This document shows, one piece after another, positions 18,734 to 26,059 of a stretch of DNA of 64,000 nucleotides; the first letter of the stretch is position 1, and every line of letters begins with the position of its first letter. Source of the stretch: Oribacterium sp. oral taxon 078 str. F0262 (lineage in GTDB: Bacteria > Bacillota > Clostridia > Lachnospirales > Lachnospiraceae); contig NZ_GG729934.1 in assembly GCF_000160135.1 (NCBI RefSeq), forward strand, positions 722,954-786,953. Reading direction: 5' to 3'. The notes beneath the pieces were generated by a model that was not told the origin of the DNA, ran no database searches, and was given only the letters and a program-made list of their open reading frames with translations. The translations under genes and the position numbers were made by a program.

Positions 18734-18785
18734 TTGAAAATATCAGGACAAGTGCATTATAATCATACTATTATAGTGATTTCAC
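18734..18785. promoter_or_regulatory. Divergent promoter region between rqcH and yicC
   Basis: On the plus strand TTGAAA (18734-18739), 18 bases, TATAAT (18758-18763) faces yicC. On the minus strand GTGAAA (complement of 18780-18785), 18 bases, TATAAT (complement of 18756-18761) faces rqcH. The two -10 elements overlap almost completely, so the two promoters probably compete for polymerase. Confidence 0.6.
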
Positions 18786-18822
18786 GAATGCTTGGCAAGT
18801 GAGCGCAGGAGGGGGGCAGAGG

Positions 18823-19704
18823 ATGGCATTGAGAAGTATGACGGGATTTGGCCGCTCTGAGCAGACGCTTTCCGATATTAGGATCTCCGTGGAATTAAAA
18901 TCCGTGAACTCCCGTTTCCTGGATCTTAATCTCCGGATGCCGAAGAAATTCAATGCACTGGAGGGAAGGATTCGAAAGAGAGTGAAGGACTATCTCTCCC
19001 GGGGCAAGCTGGATCTCTACCTGATGTATGAGGATTTTTCCGTGGAGAGGGGGAAGCTCTGTCTGAACCTCTCCCTCGCAAGGGAGTATTACGCGGCGCT
19101 CTCACAGATCGCGGAGGCGCTTTCGATCCGAAACGAACCGCAGGCGAGCCGCATCGCGGAATTTCCGGATGTCCTCCTTCTGACGGAGGAGGAGGGGGAC
19201 CGGGAGAAGCTCTGGGCGCGCCTGAATCCCTGTCTCACAGAGGCGCTGGAGTCCTTCCTTGAGAACCGGGAGGCGGAGGGGATAAACCTCGGAGAGGATC
19301 TCCTTGCAAAGCTCAGGGAGATGGAGGAAATCGTTCAAAAGATAGAAAAAAGATCCCCAGAGATCGTGCGTCTCCATGAGAGACATCTCCGGGAGAAGCT
19401 CAGCGAGCTTCTCAGCGATACGGAGATCGATGAGGGGAGGCTCATGCAGGAGATGGTCCTCTACACGGATAAGCTTTGTACGGATGAGGAGCTCGTCCGT
19501 CTTCACAGTCATATCGACAATATGAGGCGGAAGCTCACAGAGGGAGGAACGGTGGGAAGGGAGCTCGACTTCCTCGCGCAGGAGATGAACCGGGAGGCCA
19601 ATACGATCCTTTCGAAGGCGAATGACATGCTTGTCTCCGAGGACGCGATTCATCTTAAGACACTCATCGAGAAGATCAGGGAGCAGGTACAGAATCTGGA
19701 GTAG
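18823..19704 (+). CDS. yicC: YicC-family endoribonuclease
   Basis: YicC proteins are endoribonucleases linked to stress and small-RNA decay in E. coli. The 293-residue protein begins MALRSMTGFGRSE (family signature), contains KSVNSRFLDLNLRMP (about 27-41) and a C-terminal EMNREANTILSKAND block of the DUF1732 domain. The ATG at 18823 follows AGGAGGGGGGCAGAGG. It leads into gmk with a 62-base gap that holds no remA, the usual neighbour in many Firmicutes. Confidence 0.93.
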   Translation: MALRSMTGFGRSEQTLSDIRISVELKSVNSRFLDLNLRMPKKFNALEGRIRKRVKDYLSRGKLDLYLMYEDFSVERGKLCLNLSLAREYYAALSQIAEALSIRNEPQASRIAEFPDVLLLTEEEGDREKLWARLNPCLTEALESFLENREAEGINLGEDLLAKLREMEEIVQKIEKRSPEIVRLHERHLREKLSELLSDTEIDEGRLMQEMVLYTDKLCTDEELVRLHSHIDNMRRKLTEGGTVGRELDFLAQEMNREANTILSKANDMLVSEDAIHLKTLIEKIREQVQNLE

Positions 19705-19766
19705 AAGAGAGAAAACCCAGGGCGGGAGAACTGCGGAATCTGAAACAGAGGGGGAAAGCGGGAGGA

Positions 19767-20411
19767 ATGATGGAAAAGGGACTGCTGGTTGTGGTATCCG
19801 GCTTCTCCGGCGCCGGAAAGGGCACGATCATGAGGAGGCTGATGGAGCGCTACGACGGCTACGCGCTCTCGATTTCCGCGACGACGAGGGCGCCGAGACC
19901 GGGCGAGCGCTCGGGGAGAGAGTATTTCTTCGTGGACAAGGACTGCTTCGAGGAGATGATCGACCGGGATGAGCTCGTGGAGTATGCCAAATATGTGGAC
20001 CATTACTACGGGACGCCCAGAGCCTTCGTGGAGGAGAAGCGGGAGGAGGGAAAGGATGTGATCCTGGAGATCGAGATCCAGGGGGCCCTGAAAATCAAGC
20101 AGAAATTCCCGGACGCCATCCTCGTCTTTCTGACCCCTCCCAGTGCGGAGGAGCTGAGAAGCCGCTTAATCGGAAGGGGGACAGAGGAGCTCTCCGCGGT
20201 TCACCGGCGCCTTATGAGAGCGGTCGCAGAGGCGGACGGCGTCGAAGCCTATGACTATATCCTCGTGAATGAGGATATTGACACCTGTACGGAAAACCTG
20301 CATAATCTTATACGCGCTTCCCATGACCGGGCGAGCGCGCATCTCGATATCATCGAGTGCATCAGAAAAGACCTTAGGAGGATCGAAAATGCTGCGGCCA
20401 ACCTATCATGA
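19767..20411 (+). CDS. gmk: Guanylate kinase
   Basis: Gmk phosphorylates GMP to GDP with ATP. The 214-residue protein has the P-loop SGFSGAGKGT (about 11-20), the GMP-binding ISATTRAPRPGE (about 37-48) and GREYFFV, EYAKYV and ILEIEIQGA blocks. Two adjacent ATG codons are possible starts. Its 3' end overlaps rpoZ by 23 bases, a typical gmk-rpoZ arrangement. Confidence 0.96.
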   Translation: MMEKGLLVVVSGFSGAGKGTIMRRLMERYDGYALSISATTRAPRPGERSGREYFFVDKDCFEEMIDRDELVEYAKYVDHYYGTPRAFVEEKREEGKDVILEIEIQGALKIKQKFPDAILVFLTPPSAEELRSRLIGRGTEELSAVHRRLMRAVAEADGVEAYDYILVNEDIDTCTENLHNLIRASHDRASAHLDIIECIRKDLRRIENAAANLS

Positions 20412-20808
20412 TTTAATCCATTCCATCAACAGCGGCAGAGAGGACAGAGAGAAGGACGTCGAATCCCGCTACTCGGTGGTCATCGCATCGGCGAAGAGGG
20501 CCCGGCAGATCATTGACGGTTCGGAGCCTCTTCTCCCGGGGGAGGAGGGGAAGAAGCCTCTTTCCATCGCGATTGAGGAGATCTCGAAAAATGTCGTGAC
20601 GATCGAGAGGGGCTCTTTGGAGGAGGACGGCCCGGACTCCCTTCCCGTCGGACAGAGGGATTATGCCTCCTACAGTGCGGAGGAGGATGAGGAGAACGAC
20701 GGCTTTGAGGACTCCGAGGAGGAAGACGAAGAAGAAAGAGACGAGAAGGACGAGGGCGCGGAGAGCGCTTACGGAGAGGACGACTACGAGTCCGACAGTG
20801 AGGCCTGA
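20389..20808 (+). CDS. rpoZ: DNA-directed RNA polymerase omega subunit with acidic tail
   Basis: Omega binds beta-prime and helps RNA polymerase assembly. The start at 20389 follows a perfect AGGAGG inside gmk. The first ~70 residues carry the omega core (MLRPTYHDL, SRYSVVIASAKRARQI, KPLSIAIEEI). The remaining half is a long Glu/Asp-rich extension (about 90-139) that makes the protein 139 residues, longer than the usual 65-95. The stop overlaps the rimO start by one base. Confidence 0.9.
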   Translation: MLRPTYHDLIHSINSGREDREKDVESRYSVVIASAKRARQIIDGSEPLLPGEEGKKPLSIAIEEISKNVVTIERGSLEEDGPDSLPVGQRDYASYSAEEDEENDGFEDSEEEDEEERDEKDEGAESAYGEDDYESDSEA

Positions 20809-22088
20809 TGAAGCTTTACATGGTCTCGCTGGGCTGCGATAAAAACCGGGTGGACTCCGAGAAGCTGCTCTCCTCCCTCCTCCTGAAGCATCCCGGCTCC
20901 TCTGTGACGGATGATCCGGAGGAGGCGGAGCTCGCCATCGTAAACACCTGCTCCTTTATCGGACCCGCGAAGGAGGAGAGCATCCAGACGATTCTCGCCC
21001 TTGGGGAGTATAAAAAGACCGCCCGACTGCAAAAGCTGCTTGTCGCCGGCTGCCTCGCGGAACGATATCGGGAGGAGATCCGGAAGGAGCTCCCGGAGGT
21101 GGATGAGGTAATCGGCGTGAGCGACTACGTGAGCCGGCTGGACCTCCAGATGGAGAGGGTCGCAAGCGGAGAGCAGTACAGCGATTATCTGAAGATCGCG
21201 GAGGGCTGCGACAAATACTGCAGCTACTGCATCATACCGAAGCTCCGGGGACATTACCGCTCCATTCCGATGGAGCATCTTCTCCGGGAGGCGGAGCAGC
21301 TTTCTCTGAGAGGAGTGAAGGAGCTGAATCTGGTCGCGCAGGAGACTACGCTCTACGGCACGGATCTCTATGGGAAGAAGGCGCTCCCCGAGCTCATACA
21401 AAGGCTCTCCGCTGTCGAAGGCATCGAGTGGATCCGGCTGCTCTACTGCTATCCCGAGGAGATCGAGCTTCCGCTCATCCGGGAGATCAGGGATAACGCG
21501 AAGCTCTGCCATTACCTGGATCTTCCGATCCAGCATGCCTCGGACCGGATCCTAGGCCGCATGCGCCGGAGAACCAGAGCCTCGGAGCTCCGGGAGAAGA
21601 TCGCACTTTTACGGAGGGAGATCCCGGACATCACTCTCCGGACGACGCTCATCACGGGCTTTCCCGGGGAGAGTGAGGAGGACTTTCGGGAGCTTCTCGA
21701 TTTCACAAGGGAGCTCCGCTTCGACCGCCTCGGCGTCTTCCCCTACTCGAGAGAGGAGGGGACCGCGGCGGCAGAGATGGAGGGACAGCTCCCGGAGAAG
21801 CTGAAGCGCGAGAGATGGAAAAAGCTTATGGAGCTTCAGCAGGGCATCGCCTTTGAGAAGGCGAAGGAGCAGATCGGAAGGAGGCTCCGCGTCCTGATCA
21901 CGGCCTATGATCCCGGGGCGAAGCATTATATCGCGCGCTCCTATATGGATGCGCCGGAGATCGACAGCTTCGTCTATGTCAATGCGGGATCCCGGAGGAA
22001 CCTTTTGGCCGGGGACATGCGGCAGGTCAGGATCACGGGGAGCCGGGGCTATGACCTGATAGGAGAGCTGGATGAATCTACCCAATAA
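20808..22088 (+). CDS. rimO: Ribosomal protein uS12 methylthiotransferase
   Basis: RimO is a radical-SAM enzyme that methylthiolates an Asp of ribosomal protein S12. The 426-residue protein has the N-terminal UPF0004 cluster domain (MVSLGCDKNRVDSE, about 4-17, and NTCSFI), the radical-SAM CDKYCSYC triad (about 134-141) and a C-terminal TRAM-like domain. It starts at the last base of the rpoZ stop and overlaps pgsA by 17 bases. Confidence 0.95.
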   Translation: MKLYMVSLGCDKNRVDSEKLLSSLLLKHPGSSVTDDPEEAELAIVNTCSFIGPAKEESIQTILALGEYKKTARLQKLLVAGCLAERYREEIRKELPEVDEVIGVSDYVSRLDLQMERVASGEQYSDYLKIAEGCDKYCSYCIIPKLRGHYRSIPMEHLLREAEQLSLRGVKELNLVAQETTLYGTDLYGKKALPELIQRLSAVEGIEWIRLLYCYPEEIELPLIREIRDNAKLCHYLDLPIQHASDRILGRMRRRTRASELREKIALLRREIPDITLRTTLITGFPGESEEDFRELLDFTRELRFDRLGVFPYSREEGTAAAEMEGQLPEKLKRERWKKLMELQQGIAFEKAKEQIGRRLRVLITAYDPGAKHYIARSYMDAPEIDSFVYVNAGSRRNLLAGDMRQVRITGSRGYDLIGELDESTQ

Positions 22089-22614
22089 ACTGACGCTTTT
22101 CAGAGTGCTGCTGGTCCCGGTCTTTGTCTTTCTCCTCCTCTTTCGGGGCGGAGAGGAGATGGGATTTCGGATCGCGGCGCTCGCCGTGTTTTCTCTCGCC
22201 TCCTTCACGGACTTTCTCGACGGACAGATCGCAAGAAGGTATCATCTTGTCACGAATTTTGGGAAGTTCATGGACCCCCTGGCGGATAAGCTTTTGGTCT
22301 CTTCCGCTCTCATCTCTATGATTGAGCTCCGGGAGCTTCCCGCCTGGTATGGGATTATCATTATCGCGAGGGAGTTTATCATTTCAGGCTTTCGTCTCGT
22401 AGCGGCGGACAAGGGTATTGTGATCGCGGCCTCCTGGTGGGGGAAGTGGAAGACGGTCTCCCAGATGCTTCTCGTGATTCTTCTGATTCTGAATCTCGAG
22501 CCGCTCCGGCCCGCGACGGAGCTTTTTCTGTTCCTCGCGCTGGCGCTGACCATAATTTCCCTCTGCGATTATATCCGAAAAAATCTTCATGTGCTGACGG
22601 AAGGAGGACTTTGA
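22072..22614 (+). CDS. pgsA: CDP-diacylglycerol--glycerol-3-phosphate 3-phosphatidyltransferase
   Basis: PgsA makes phosphatidylglycerol phosphate at the membrane. The 180-residue protein has several membrane helices and the CDP-alcohol phosphotransferase signature D-x2-D-G-x2-A-R-x8-G-x3-D-x3-D, seen as DFLDGQIARR followed by GKFMDPLAD (about 45-72). The start MNLPNKLTLFR is typical. It is embedded in the rimO-pgsA-cinA run. Confidence 0.95.
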   Translation: MNLPNKLTLFRVLLVPVFVFLLLFRGGEEMGFRIAALAVFSLASFTDFLDGQIARRYHLVTNFGKFMDPLADKLLVSSALISMIELRELPAWYGIIIIAREFIISGFRLVAADKGIVIAASWWGKWKTVSQMLLVILLILNLEPLRPATELFLFLALALTIISLCDYIRKNLHVLTEGGL

Positions 22615-22618
22615 TCTG

Positions 22619-23152
22619 ATGGGAGAGAAGAAGGACAAAAAGGAGCTCAGCCAGCTCCTGGACAGGATCAAGGACAGCCCGATTGAGGAACAGCTGGTGC
22701 AGCTGCTCCGGGAGAGAAAGCTCACCATCACGACGGCGGAGAGCCTGACCGGCGGCCTGGTCGCGGCGGCGCTGACCTCTGTCCCCGGGGCTTCGGACTG
22801 CTTCAAGGTCGGCTATATCACCTACTCCAATAAGGCGAAGAGGAAGGTGCTCTCCGTGAAGAAGGATCTCCTCCGGAAGGAGGGGGCCGTCTCCGCACCG
22901 GTGGCCAGAGAGATGGCAATCGGCGCTATGATGGAGTCCGAGGCGGATCTCAGCGTCGCGGTGACGGGGAATGCCGGGCCGGAGGGGATGGAGGATAAGC
23001 CGGTGGGACTGGTCTATATCGCGGTCTGTGCCAGGGGAAAGACCCGGGTCGAGGAGTTCCACTTCGAGGGAGATCGGAGAGAGATCCGAGAGCAGACCGT
23101 AGAGAAGGCGCTCCTCATGGTAAAAAATACCGTGGTGGAGAAATTTGTATAG
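22619..23152 (+). CDS. CinA-family nicotinamide-nucleotide amidohydrolase (PncC-type)
   Basis: The protein corresponds to the C-terminal CinA domain alone (177 residues), which deamidates nicotinamide mononucleotide in pyridine nucleotide recycling. Visible blocks are TTAESLTGGLVAAALTSVPGAS (short landmarks: AESLTGG about 42-48 and VPGAS), YSNKAK and VTGNAGPEG (about 116-124). The first ~30 residues are a charged helix not needed for the domain. No N-terminal MoeA-like CinA half is present. It starts 4 bases after pgsA. Confidence 0.9.
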   Translation: MGEKKDKKELSQLLDRIKDSPIEEQLVQLLRERKLTITTAESLTGGLVAAALTSVPGASDCFKVGYITYSNKAKRKVLSVKKDLLRKEGAVSAPVAREMAIGAMMESEADLSVAVTGNAGPEGMEDKPVGLVYIAVCARGKTRVEEFHFEGDRREIREQTVEKALLMVKNTVVEKFV

Positions 23153-23155
23153 CGG

Positions 23156-23431
23156 ATGCGCTTCGCAGAGGAGCTCCGCTTCGGGGCACATGCCAAAAAG
23201 CACAGGCGTTATCTCCTGGAGAATATCGAGAAGGGGCGCTTCCAGCCGGGGGCCTTCCTCATCGCGGAGGCCGAACCGCCGAGGCTCTTTGAGATCTATC
23301 CCTCCTACTGGCTTCTGGAGCCGCACTTTAAGGAGAGAGATCTTCTGATCCTGGGGATCGGCTATGGACGCCCGGACACGCTTCGGCTTTTGCAAAAGAT
23401 GGTGGAGGAACGGCTTTCGCGGGAGGAATAA
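23156..23431 (+). CDS. Small conserved-looking protein of unknown function (91 aa)
   Basis: I do not recognise a characterised family. The 91-residue soluble protein is Arg/Glu/Leu-rich with a central segment PRLFEIYPSYWLLEPHF (about 42-58) and a hydrophobic strand LLILGIGYG (about 63-71) followed by a helix. It starts three bases after the cinA-like gene and is followed by the DUF2953 gene, so it seems part of the same transcription unit. Confidence 0.7.
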   Translation: MRFAEELRFGAHAKKHRRYLLENIEKGRFQPGAFLIAEAEPPRLFEIYPSYWLLEPHFKERDLLILGIGYGRPDTLRLLQKMVEERLSREE

Positions 23432-23473
23432 GGGAAAAGGCGCCGCCCGTCCGGAAGGGAGGAGCGAGACAAG

Positions 23474-24742
23474 ATGCTTATGATAGGGATTCTCCTCGCG
23501 GTCCTGAAGACCCTTCTCTTCCTCATCCTCCTTCTTTTTTGCCTGATCCTTCTCATCCTCCTGCTCCTGCTTCTCTCCCCGTTTTCCTATCGCTTCGAGG
23601 CAGCCCGGAGCAAAGAGGGGGAGAATCGCGCCCATTTCTCCGTCCGCTTCCTCTTCGGTCTCTTTCGCTTTTGGGCAGGCTATGAAAGAGAGCTCTCCTT
23701 TCAGGCGAAGCTGTTTCTTTTCACCCTGCTGGACAGCGGGGGGGAGAGCCGGGAGGAATCCCGGTCCGAAATGCCCCGTCCGGGCTCTTATCCTGACAGA
23801 TCGGAGGAAGGGACAGAGAATAGCTCCCGTTCTTCCTCCGATGCATCCGATACGCCTCGTCCCACCGCCAGGGAGCTACGGACTGACTTTCCTCTTGAGA
23901 AATCAGAGGGAAGATCGGGGGAAGGAACAGAGAATAAGCCCTGTTCTTCCTCTGAGGCACCCGATTCGACCCGTCCCGACAGCGGGGAGCAGTGGCCCGG
24001 CCCTTCTCCTGATAGAGCGGAGAAAGAGAGGGAGGATAAGCCCTGTTCTTCCTCTGATACATCCGATTCGCCCCGCCCCATCGCCAAGGAGCTGCGGACT
24101 GGCTTTTCTCCTGAGAAACGCAAAGCTGAGAAATCAGAGGAAAGAGCGGAGAAAGAGATCGAGCCGCCTCCCGATCCCGCTCCCGATGATCTGGGGCAGG
24201 AGGGGAAAGAAGCGGGGGAGAGGACGCGCGGTCCGGCGGCGGGAGAGAAGGAGAGTTCCCGGGATGGGTTAAAGAGACTCCGTCTTCTCCTTTTGGAAGA
24301 AAACAGGGAAGCGCTCCTTAAAATCCTGCGAAAGCTCCGCTCTCTTCTCCGGCACTGGGGGATAAGGAGACTGCGGGGAGAGATCATTTTCGGCATGGAG
24401 GACCCTTATCTTCTCGGAAAGCTTCTGGAGCTCCTGAGCTTTTTCTATCCGCTCTACGGGAGGGAGCTCTCCCTGGAGCCTCACTTTGGGGAGAAGCGCC
24501 TGGAGGGCTGGATCTATGGAAGGGGACATATCCGCCTGATTCATCTCGTCCTTTTGGGAATCCCGCTCCTCATGGACAGAAGAATCAGAGGACTTATTTC
24601 CGGCGCAGGCGGAGAGAGGGAAAAGCGGGAAGAGAAAGAGATGGAGGAGGGAGAGCCCGGGCGATCGGAGGGACCGGGATCCCGTGCGGAAAGCGCCCGT
24701 TCTAAGAGGCGGGAACCCAGGGAGGAAAGAGATGGCGAATGA
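23474..24742 (+). CDS. DUF2953 membrane protein with expanded repetitive linker
   Basis: DUF2953 proteins sit next to ytfJ in many spore-forming Firmicutes; their exact role is unknown. The 422-residue protein has a very hydrophobic N-terminal helix (about 4-35), then a first domain piece (SPFSYRFEAARS, FLFGLFRFWAGY). A Ser/Pro/Glu-rich linker (about 90-255) contains three imperfect ~37-40-residue repeats with SSS-D-A/T-S/P-DS-PRP motifs. The second piece (IRRLRGEIIFGMEDPYLLGKLLELLS) follows. The linker is much longer than I would expect for the family. The end overlaps the ytfJ start. Confidence 0.82.
   Translation: MLMIGILLAVLKTLLFLILLLFCLILLILLLLLLSPFSYRFEAARSKEGENRAHFSVRFLFGLFRFWAGYERELSFQAKLFLFTLLDSGGESREESRSEMPRPGSYPDRSEEGTENSSRSSSDASDTPRPTARELRTDFPLEKSEGRSGEGTENKPCSSSEAPDSTRPDSGEQWPGPSPDRAEKEREDKPCSSSDTSDSPRPIAKELRTGFSPEKRKAEKSEERAEKEIEPPPDPAPDDLGQEGKEAGERTRGPAAGEKESSRDGLKRLRLLLLEENREALLKILRKLRSLLRHWGIRRLRGEIIFGMEDPYLLGKLLELLSFFYPLYGRELSLEPHFGEKRLEGWIYGRGHIRLIHLVLLGIPLLMDRRIRGLISGAGGEREKREEKEMEEGEPGRSEGPGSRAESARSKRREPREERDGE
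23812..24150 (+). repeat. Three imperfect ~115-bp tandem coding repeats in the DUF2953 gene
   Basis: Three units share the core CCTGTTCTTCCTCTGA(T/G) and GATTCGCCCCGTCCC-like tracts and encode SSSDASDTPRP / SSSEAPDSTRP / SSSDTSDSPRP followed by a variable acidic segment. Repeats stay in frame. Confidence 0.75.
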
Positions 24743-25160
24743 GAATGTGAAGGAGCTGATGGAGAGCGTTTTCCGGGGACTCGACGGCTTCGTCAATACG
24801 AAGACCGTCGTCGGAGAGCCCGTGCAGATTGGGGATGCGACGCTGGTTCCGCTCATCGAGGTGAGCTGCGGCATGGCCTCCGGCGGCTTTCTCCAAAACA
24901 GAGACAGGAAAAACGGGACAGCCTCCGCGGCCGCGATGAGCTCAAAGATCACGCCGAGCGCCATGCTCATCATCCAAAACGGCAGGTCGAAGCTCATCCA
25001 TGTGAAGAGCCAGGACGCGGTCGAAAAGCTGCTCGAGCTGCTCCCGGAGCTTCTGGACCGCTTTACCGGCGGAAGCCAGGTCTCAAAGAGCGCGGAGAAG
25101 AAGGCGGAGGACCTCATGAAGGGCGCTGAGCCGGAGATTACGATCGAGGAGCTGGACTAG
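24732..25160 (+). CDS. ytfJ: GerW family sporulation protein YtfJ
   Basis: YtfJ/GerW proteins affect spore germination in Bacillus, although family members also occur in non-sporulating species. The 142-residue protein starts MANENVKELMESVFRGLDGF and contains the family core VVGEPVQIGDATLVPLIEVSCGMASGG (landmarks only: GEPVQIGD about 26-33, SCGMASGG about 45-52). The ATG at 24732 has a GGAGGAAAGAG site inside the end of the DUF2953 gene, so the pair is coupled. Confidence 0.92.
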   Translation: MANENVKELMESVFRGLDGFVNTKTVVGEPVQIGDATLVPLIEVSCGMASGGFLQNRDRKNGTASAAAMSSKITPSAMLIIQNGRSKLIHVKSQDAVEKLLELLPELLDRFTGGSQVSKSAEKKAEDLMKGAEPEITIEELD

Positions 25161-25253
25161 GTCCGGGGCCGGGATTATAGGAGGGCGCTCTGAAAAAAGG
25201 GCTGCTTTCGGATAAGGAGAGAGCGAAGCGGCGGGGAGAGCGGCTTTTAATAC

Positions 25254-25282
25254 TTGCAATCTGCGGGGAACTTTGCTATCAT
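25254..25282 (+). promoter_or_regulatory. Promoter for rpmB
   Basis: TTGCAA (25254-25259), a 17-base spacer and TATCAT (25277-25282) lie about 50 bases ahead of the L28 gene. Confidence 0.7.
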
Positions 25283-25332
25283 AGTTCAGTCGCGTTAAAA
25301 GCCGCGAAATCTGCAAAGAGGGAGGTGCAACC

Positions 25333-25539
25333 ATGGCTAAGTGTGCGATTTGTGGGAAGGCAGTTCATTTCGGAAACCAGGTGAGCCATTCACATAGAAG
25401 ATCCAACAAGATTTGGAGAGCTAATGTCAAGTCGGTCAGAGTAAAGGTAGATGGCGGTACAAAGAAGATGTATGTATGTACTTCCTGCTTGAGATCCGGC
25501 AAGGTGGAGCGGGCGATTTCCGGAAGCGCGAAGGCGTGA
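25333..25539 (+). CDS. rpmB: 50S ribosomal protein bL28 (zinc-ribbon form)
   Basis: The 68-residue protein is bL28 with both CxxC pairs intact: CAICGK (about 4-9) and CTSC (about 54-57), so it is the zinc-binding form. SHSHRRSNKIWRAN is the conserved core. The start has a strong GGGAGGTGCAACC site. It is flanked by its own promoter and a strong terminator, so it is probably monocistronic. Confidence 0.97.
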   Translation: MAKCAICGKAVHFGNQVSHSHRRSNKIWRANVKSVRVKVDGGTKKMYVCTSCLRSGKVERAISGSAKA

Positions 25540-25564
25540 TCGGGGAAGAGAGAGAAATGAGCCG

Positions 25565-25599
25565 GGGGGCATGGCGAGGGAATCGCATGCCCCCTTTTT
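25565..25599 (+). terminator. Terminator after rpmB
   Basis: A perfect 9-bp stem GGGGGCATG/CATGCCCCC with a 12-base loop is followed by TTTTT. Confidence 0.9.
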
Positions 25600-25614
25600 G
25601 GCGCCCCGCTCCGC

Positions 25615-25643
25615 TTTTCAGGAGTCCGGACTTGTTGTATAAT
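25615..25643 (+). promoter_or_regulatory. Promoter for the asp23-fakA unit
   Basis: TTTTCA (25615-25620), 17 bases, perfect TATAAT (25638-25643), about 35 bases before the Asp23-family gene. The -35 is a weak match. Confidence 0.6.
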
Positions 25644-25677
25644 GGGCGAAAAGACGGACTAGAGGGAGGAAATCTTT

Positions 25678-26037
25678 ATGAAGGCTAAGATCGCTTCGAA
25701 AATGGGCGAGATACAGATCTCATCCGATGTCATCGCGACCTACGCGGGAACCACGGCGGTGGGCTGCTTTGGCATTGTGGGCATGGCGAAGCTTTCCATG
25801 AGAGAGGGCGGCATCGCGCGTCTGCTCCGCGACGAGAGTCTCAGAAAGGGGATCACCGTCAACATCGTAAATAACGAGATTGATCTCGACTTCCACGTGA
25901 TTGTCGCCTACGGCGTGAGCATACAGGCGGTCTGCGGCAACCTGACAGAGAGCGTCCGCTATAAGCTGGAGGAATTCACGGGCATGAAGGTGAACCGTGT
26001 GAGCGTCTATGTGGAAGGCGTGCGGCTGATCGACTGA
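25678..26037 (+). CDS. Asp23/Gls24 family envelope stress response protein (YloU-type)
   Basis: The 119-residue protein is a single Asp23 domain, IQISSDVIATYAGTTAVGCFGIVGMA (landmarks: ISSDVIA about 14-20 and GIVGMA) to VNRVSVYVEGVRL at the end. Asp23 relatives form membrane-associated stress proteins in staphylococci. The YloU type next to the DhaL-domain gene is a conserved Firmicute pair, suggesting a link with fatty-acid or envelope metabolism. An AGGGAGGAAAT site precedes the ATG. Confidence 0.92.
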   Translation: MKAKIASKMGEIQISSDVIATYAGTTAVGCFGIVGMAKLSMREGGIARLLRDESLRKGITVNIVNNEIDLDFHVIVAYGVSIQAVCGNLTESVRYKLEEFTGMKVNRVSVYVEGVRLID

Positions 26038-26059
26038 GGATGAAGGAGGATAGTTAGCT

